The notes below the pieces were generated by a model. That model made no database searches. It had not been told where the DNA came from and was given only the letters and a program-made list of their open reading frames with translations. The position numbers and the translations under genes were made by a program. This document shows, piece by piece, positions 59,774 through 64,000 of a stretch of DNA of 64,000 bases. Origin of the DNA: Pollutimonas nitritireducens (GTDB lineage: Bacteria; Pseudomonadota; Gammaproteobacteria; Burkholderiales; Burkholderiaceae_B). The DNA lies in contig NZ_PDNV01000004.1 of the NCBI RefSeq assembly GCF_002849615.1, forward strand, positions 186,001 to 250,000, in the 5' to 3' direction. Each line of letters opens with the position of its first letter. The first letter of the stretch is position 1.

Positions 59774-61054
59774 TTGAAAATATTACTCACGGGAGCTTCC
59801 GGATTCATCGGGCGAAACCTCGTCACCGCCCTTTTATACGCGGGCCACAGCGTGGTTTGCGCCGTTCGCACGCCGCCTGCATCGCCAAGTCATCCAAATA
59901 TTTCCTACGTCAGGATAGATTTCAACAACGCTATCACACCAGGAGCCTGGAGCGTGGCGCTCGATGGTGTGGACGTGGTGGTCAACACCGTTGGAATCCT
60001 GCGAGAATCGCCGACACGAACTTTCGATCTGATCCATAGGGCAGCCCCCACAGCGTTGTTTTCGGCGGCGGCCGAGGCCGGCGTGAAACATATCGTACAG
60101 ATATCGGCCCTGGGTGCCGATGAAAATGCACGTAGCGGCTACCACTTGAGCAAAAAGGCCGCCGATGAATTTTTGCTACGCCTGCCGCTTCGAGCCAGCG
60201 TCGTCCAGCCTTCGCTGGTGTACGGGCCCGGGGGCGCCAGCGCCGCCTTGTTCGAATTGTTCGCCAGCAGTCCGTTGACCATGCTGCCGGGCGGCGGGCG
60301 CCAATTGATTCAGCCGGTGCACATCGACGATCTCGTCCAGGCATTACATGCGCTTATCGAGTCTACACAGGGTGGTTCACGCCGCATTGCGATGGTGGGG
60401 CCAACGCCCATCACCCTCCGAGACTTCTACAGCACCTTGCGCAACGCCATGGGGATAAAGCGGCGTGCGCACTTCCTGGCAGTTCCCATGCCCGTTATGC
60501 GGCTTATTGCCCGCGTTGGAAGCCGATTGCCGGGCGGTTTCCTGGACATCGACACGCTGGACATGCTGGAGCGAGGCAACACGGCGCCACCTGATGAGAT
60601 CAACTCTTTGCTGGGTCGCCTTCCGCGACCCGCAAGCCAGTTCGTACCACCGGCTTATGCGCGCCCTGCTGGTATCCAGGCGAGATCGCGATGGCTGCTG
60701 CCCATCCTGCGTGTCAGCATTGGGCTGGTCTGGTTGGGCACTGGCGTTGTGTCGCTAGGCATATATCCGGTCGAGTCCAGCTACGCGCTCCTGGCGCGTA
60801 CGGGGATGCCCGAACCGCTGATGCCTTTATTTCTGTATGGCGCCGCAGCACTCGATATTGCGCTTGGCATTCTGACACTGCTGCCCAAGCGATCACGATG
60901 GCTTTGGGCCGGTCAAGCCGCCCTGGTTCTCGGGTACACGGTCATCATTTCATGGAAGCTGCCGGAGTTCTGGCTACATCCTTATGGGCCGGTGTTGAAG
61001 AACCTGCCATTTTTGGCCGCCTTGTGGATCCTCTACGAACTGGACGAGCGCTGA
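59774..61054 (+). CDS. NAD(P)H-binding SDR fused to a C-terminal DoxX-like membrane domain
   Basis: 426 residues from a TTG start with ACGAGG upstream. The N-terminal atypical SDR has GASGFIGRNLVTALLYAG near 7-24, TVGILRE near 70 and YHLSKKAADEFLL. From about 308 to 426 there are four hydrophobic segments (ILRVSIGLVWLGTGVVSLG, LMPLFLYGAAALDIALGILTLLP) of the DoxX-like kind. The fusion puts a NAD(P)H-binding domain at the membrane, possibly for quinone or redox sensing. Its stop overlaps the next ATG by one base (TGATG). Confidence 0.85.
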   Translation: MKILLTGASGFIGRNLVTALLYAGHSVVCAVRTPPASPSHPNISYVRIDFNNAITPGAWSVALDGVDVVVNTVGILRESPTRTFDLIHRAAPTALFSAAAEAGVKHIVQISALGADENARSGYHLSKKAADEFLLRLPLRASVVQPSLVYGPGGASAALFELFASSPLTMLPGGGRQLIQPVHIDDLVQALHALIESTQGGSRRIAMVGPTPITLRDFYSTLRNAMGIKRRAHFLAVPMPVMRLIARVGSRLPGGFLDIDTLDMLERGNTAPPDEINSLLGRLPRPASQFVPPAYARPAGIQARSRWLLPILRVSIGLVWLGTGVVSLGIYPVESSYALLARTGMPEPLMPLFLYGAAALDIALGILTLLPKRSRWLWAGQAALVLGYTVIISWKLPEFWLHPYGPVLKNLPFLAALWILYELDER

Positions 61055-61524
61055 TGGAATACCTGATCGCAAAATGGCTGCATGTGCTCACTTCGACCCT
61101 CTTGTTCGGCACTGGAATAGGCAGCGCCTTCTACTTGCTCATGACCAGCCTGACTCGTGAACCCCGCGCCGTTGCCATTGTTGCACGTATCGTCGTCATC
61201 GCCGACTGGCTCTTCACCGCCACCACGGTCGTCGCCCAACCGCTCACCGGCTATTGGCTGGTGAAACTCGCGGGCTACCCATGGTCTGCGAGCTGGCTTA
61301 AATGGTCCATTGTCCTGTATGTCGTTGCCGTGGCGTGCTGGCTGCCGGTCGTGGCCATTCAGATGAAGCTGCGCGATCTGGCGCAAGCCGCCGCTTCCAA
61401 TGCGACCACCTTGCCAGCGGCTTACTGGCATTACTTCCGAATGTGGGTGGCACTGGGCATCCCGGCATTTTTCGCCTTCGTGGCCGTCTTCTACCTGATG
61501 GTCGCGAAACCCGCCACGTTTTGA
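61054..61524 (+). CDS. DUF2269 membrane protein
   Basis: 156 residues with four membrane segments: about 8-30 (LHVLTSTLLFGTGIGSAFYLL), 43-65, 82-103 and 131-152. MEYLIAKWLHVLTSTLLFGT is the DUF2269 start, with HVL and Trp/His positions. Function unknown. It is translationally coupled to the SDR-DoxX gene, suggesting a membrane complex. Confidence 0.85.
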   Translation: MEYLIAKWLHVLTSTLLFGTGIGSAFYLLMTSLTREPRAVAIVARIVVIADWLFTATTVVAQPLTGYWLVKLAGYPWSASWLKWSIVLYVVAVACWLPVVAIQMKLRDLAQAAASNATTLPAAYWHYFRMWVALGIPAFFAFVAVFYLMVAKPATF

Positions 61525-61563
61525 CATACGCGTTATTGGCAGTCTTCAGCCCCGGCTGATGAG

Positions 61564-62160
61564 TCAGTTCTGCGAAGTTCTCACCACCTGCCCCACAGGA
61601 AATCCCAAGGTTTTCGCGTGGTCGAGCAGCGCGTCAACCCTGGTCGCATCCGCTGCCTTATCTCGGCTAAGTACCCAAAGATACTTCCGATCAGGTGTTC
61701 CCACCAGTGAATACTGATAATCTCCTTCCAGTCGGATTATCCAGTAGTCGCCCCATACCGCTGGCAGCCACGAAAGCCAGCTGGGTGCGAACCGGACCTT
61801 CAGTCGCGCAGGATCCGCATCGGATCCATCCTGCGCAAGGCGGCCCAGGCCCTCGGCCAATTTCGTACCGCCATCCCCGCTACGGCATTGGTTGATCACG
61901 CGGATCCTGCTATCGGGCAACACTGTATACGTGGCCTGTACTTCACCCACGCACGATTTCTGAAAGCGGTTCGGCAGTCGTGCCTGCTCGTACCAGACCC
62001 CGGCATAGCGCTCGAGGTCGACATCCGATTGCGTCGTCAGGGGTGGATTCCTTGCAGTGTTGCTGGCACAGGCGGACAACGCCGCGATCGCAACAGCCGC
62101 CGCGATAAGCAGCGGCCATCGCTGTCGGGTTGAACGGGGCACCATCGAGTTTCGGGTCAT
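61564..62160 (-). CDS. blc: Outer-membrane lipocalin, Blc-like lipoprotein
   Basis: 198 residues from the ATG at 62160 with AAGGAG upstream. Signal peptide with lipobox LSAC near residues 28-31. Lipocalin motif 1 ERYAGVWYEQARLPNRFQKSC near 51-71, then GDYWIIRLEGDYQYSLVGTPDRKYLWVLSR near 143-172. It is the bacterial lipocalin that carries lysophospholipids at the outer membrane. Its 3' end faces the DUF2269 gene with 39 bp between. Often stationary-phase or stress-induced. Confidence 0.93.
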   Translation of the reverse strand: MTRNSMVPRSTRQRWPLLIAAAVAIAALSACASNTARNPPLTTQSDVDLERYAGVWYEQARLPNRFQKSCVGEVQATYTVLPDSRIRVINQCRSGDGGTKLAEGLGRLAQDGSDADPARLKVRFAPSWLSWLPAVWGDYWIIRLEGDYQYSLVGTPDRKYLWVLSRDKAADATRVDALLDHAKTLGFPVGQVVRTSQN

Positions 62161-62412
62161 AGGCAGCTCCTTGAAGAAATTAAGACAGCAACGAGTATGC
62201 CCGGCTTCAATCATAGCTGCCTGGCCAAAGCGGCCACAGTGTTTCGCCCCTGATGCTGGCGCACTGTGGCTCCCTATAAACGCCAATTGACGTCTACGGC
62301 CTTGCAGGTTACACCCGTATCGGAGGCACCCGGTCTGAGCGGGTCGCCTTTATAAAAACGTGTTGCCCATGATGGCGCCACATACCGACAGCTAACGCAG
62401 GAGGAGACAAAA
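62161..62412. other. 252-bp gap upstream of the second TAXI operon
   Basis: Divergent promoter space for the lipocalin and TAXI genes. Ribosome-binding site GGAGGAG lies just before 62413. No gene supported; no clear operator recognised. Confidence 0.5.
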
Positions 62413-63375
62413 ATGAAAATCTCGGTAAAGCGGTTCGCATTGATGCTGTGCCTTCCACTGGTGGCGTTGCAGCCAGCCATGGCGGAAAATATTTCTATCG
62501 CCACGGGTGGTACAGGTGGCGTCTATTATCCGATCGGCGGCGGCATTGCTTCCGTGCTTTCAAAAAAAGTACCGGGCATGCAAGCGACGGCAGAGGTCAC
62601 GGGCGGTTCGGTCGACAACCTGAAACTCATCGATGGCGACGCGTCGTACATCGGACTTAGCATGTCCGATGCCGCCCAAGACGCGTACAAGGGCGAAAAT
62701 AAGTTCAAAGGTCAAAAAGTACCTCTGCGCACACTGATGATTCTCTATCCCAACCGTATGCACGTTGTAACGGTGGAAGGACGTGGCATCAACAGCTTTA
62801 CTGACCTCAAGGGCAAACACATTTCAACCGGCGCGCCCGGGAGCGCCACCGAAGTCATGGCGTTCCGCCAGCTCGAGGCGGCCGGTCTGGACAAAGACAA
62901 GGACGTAAAGCGGGAGCGCCTCAGCGTGGCCGAGTCGGTCAATGGCGTCAAAGACAACAAAATAGATGCTTTCTTCTGGGTGGGAGGCTTGCCCACTGCC
63001 GCCGTCACAGATCTGGCCAACACACCCGGCACCAAAATCAAGCTGATTGACAACGCCGATCTGGTGCCGAGCATGAACGAGAAATACGGCAATCTGTATA
63101 TTCAGGACGTGATTCCCAAAGCGACCTACCGGGGCATGGACACCGACAACAAACAGGCGACAGTCATGAACATCCTGGTCGGCAGCGAGAAGATGGACGA
63201 CCAGACTGCCTACAACATCGTCAAGACGATCTTTGAAAGCAGGGACGACCTGATCGCGGTGCATAAAGACACCGCCGAGTTCAAGCTTGAAAACCAAAAG
63301 GCCGCGGCGTCGCCCATTCCCTTTCACCCCGGTGCCGTCAAGTATTTCGAAGAACGCGGCGTCAAGCTCAATTAA
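62413..63375 (+). CDS. TAXI-family TRAP transporter solute-binding protein (second system)
   Basis: 320 residues. The signal peptide spans 1-24 (LMLCLPLVALQPAMAEN). The mature start ISIATGGTGGVYYPIGGGIA is the TAXI hallmark, followed by ATAEVTGGSVDNLKLIDGDASYIGLSMSDAAQDAYKG and GKHISTGAPGSATEVMAFRQLEAAG. The HPGAVKYFEERGVKLN end is standard. It pairs with the fused permease that begins 108 nt later. Sequence differs clearly from the TAXI protein at 17814, so the two systems probably bind different ligands. Confidence 0.95.
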   Translation: MKISVKRFALMLCLPLVALQPAMAENISIATGGTGGVYYPIGGGIASVLSKKVPGMQATAEVTGGSVDNLKLIDGDASYIGLSMSDAAQDAYKGENKFKGQKVPLRTLMILYPNRMHVVTVEGRGINSFTDLKGKHISTGAPGSATEVMAFRQLEAAGLDKDKDVKRERLSVAESVNGVKDNKIDAFFWVGGLPTAAVTDLANTPGTKIKLIDNADLVPSMNEKYGNLYIQDVIPKATYRGMDTDNKQATVMNILVGSEKMDDQTAYNIVKTIFESRDDLIAVHKDTAEFKLENQKAAASPIPFHPGAVKYFEERGVKLN

Positions 63376-63388
63376 CCGCAGCGCACCG

Positions 63389-63418
63389 CCCCAGCTGATG
63401 CATCAGCTGGGGTTTTTT
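63389..63418 (+). terminator. Hairpin with T-tract between TAXI binding protein and fused permease
   Basis: CCCCAGCTGATG followed directly by CATCAGCTGGGG, then six T residues. It has the form of a rho-independent terminator but lies inside an operon, so it probably terminates part of the transcripts and limits permease level. Confidence 0.85.
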
Positions 63419-63483
63419 GTTTGCCCCGCCCCTGCGGACGACGACGGCACACAGATGCCGAACCACACTTATGAGACTCCACC

Positions 63484-64000
63484 ATGAGCGATATCGTTGA
63501 ATCGAAACCGGACATCGCAGTAAGCAAAGAAGCGTTGCTGAAGGCCGAACAATACATCGAAGAAGAAGAAGGCGCGGCCAACCATCTGGAGGGTTGGCTG
63601 GGCGTGTTCCTGTCCACTGTCGCGGTCGTGATGTCCCTGTTTCATATGTTTGCCGCGTATGCCATTGTTCCAACCCAAACGTTGCGCCCGGTGCATGTGG
63701 GTTTTGTCCTGTTTTTGTCATTTTTGCTGTTTCCGGTCAGCAAGCGTTTCCGGCACCGCATCATGTGGTGGGACTGGCTGGTATCACTACTGTCGATTGC
63801 CATTGTCGTGTACCTGATACTCGGCGGCGACGACTTCACCGACCGCAACACCCGACCTGATCCGTGGGATATTTTCTTCGGCGTGGCGCTGATCCTGCTG
63901 GTGCTCGAAGGTATGCGGCGCACCATCGGATGGATTCTGCCTGTCATATCGATCTGTTTTCTGCTTTATGCATTCCTGGGTGCCTACCTGCCCTCACCCT
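63484..64000 (+). CDS. TRAP transporter fused permease (TAXI type), N-terminal part; gene continues beyond window
   Basis: 172 residues are visible. The start is the ATG at 63484, giving MSDIVESKPDIAVSKEALLK; this region is soluble and acidic. Hydrophobic segments begin near residue 38 (LGVFLSTVAVVMSLFHMF), then 72 (VHVGFVLFLSFLLFP), 96-115 and 131-148. The GMRRTIGWILPVISICFLLYAFLG segment ending near 168 corresponds to the DctQ/DctM junction seen in the fused TAXI permease at 15103-17733. The rest lies past 64000. Confidence 0.9.
   Translation, partial: MSDIVESKPDIAVSKEALLKAEQYIEEEEGAANHLEGWLGVFLSTVAVVMSLFHMFAAYAIVPTQTLRPVHVGFVLFLSFLLFPVSKRFRHRIMWWDWLVSLLSIAIVVYLILGGDDFTDRNTRPDPWDIFFGVALILLVLEGMRRTIGWILPVISICFLLYAFLGAYLPSP

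Overview
The window looks like chromosome of a moderately GC-rich betaproteobacterium, most likely Burkholderiales of the Alcaligenaceae type (Bordetella, Achromobacter or Pusillimonas relatives). This is inferred from gene content: orphan Bug-family solute-binding proteins, TAXI and DctP TRAP transporters, many LysR regulators, and the style of RlmF, PanD, SlyX and FdxA. No rRNA, tRNA, CRISPR array, prophage or insertion sequence was recognised. Gene density is high and most genes have recognisable Shine-Dalgarno sequences.

Layout. (1) 1-8.8 kb, minus strand: a tightly overlapping glycan-assembly operon. In transcription order it holds a BON-domain protein, GT4 glycosyltransferase, SDR, GmhB-like heptose-bisphosphate phosphatase, GT9 heptosyltransferase-like enzyme, NodU/CmcH carbamoyltransferase, GT2 glycosyltransferase, a second GT9 enzyme and a UDP-glucuronate decarboxylase-like enzyme cut by the window edge. 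(2) 8.8-10.7 kb: a divergent rpoN (sigma-54) gene. The 358-bp gap carries one -24/-12 (sigma-54) promoter match facing each way, so the glycan operon and rpoN may both depend on sigma-54. (3) 10.7-24.5 kb: asparaginase, RluA-type pseudouridine synthase, threonine catabolism (tdh, kbl) joined to a TAXI TRAP transporter, a thioesterase, a GAF protein, a Bug receptor, gamma-glutamyltransferase and rmuC. (4) 24.6-33.8 kb: Bug receptor plus HIBADH-type dehydrogenase; a LysR, flavin monooxygenase and twin carboxymuconolactone-decarboxylase/AhpD-like operon; panB, an aldo/keto reductase, an MFS transporter and slyX. (5) 34-42.3 kb: acnA, an FmdE-like protein, a frameshifted fdxA, YceI, a DUF2061 membrane protein behind a Fur box, a T4 endonuclease V (DenV) homologue, a phosphoribosyltransferase, a cold-shock protein, rlmF and panD. 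(6) 42.4-49.4 kb: a LysR-led catabolic operon with a DUF1445 hydro-lyase-like protein, DctP-DctQ-DctM TRAP transporter, DUF2848 protein and amidase. (7) 49.5-62.2 kb: DNA-alkylation repair (Ada), two sensor kinases (one a CheB-CheR-PAS-kinase-receiver fusion) and a set of envelope or stress-type genes (sorbosone-dehydrogenase-like lipoprotein, SDR, DUF4142, SDR-DoxX fusion, DUF2269, lipocalin). (8) 62.4-64 kb: a second TAXI TRAP system, cut by the window edge.

Most interesting signals. The sigma-54-flanked, heptose- and carbamoyl-type glycan operon is the best candidate for an undescribed system. All three TRAP systems carry a perfect hairpin between the binding-protein gene and the first permease gene. 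The Fur box sits inside a larger 11-bp inverted repeat. Ada keeps only one of its four zinc-site cysteines. fdxA is broken by a single missing base exactly at a cluster-ligand cysteine codon. There is a dispersed 8-bp tandem-repeat family, and two genes carry in-frame 15-bp repeats. All functional statements come from reading motifs by eye; no database search was run.
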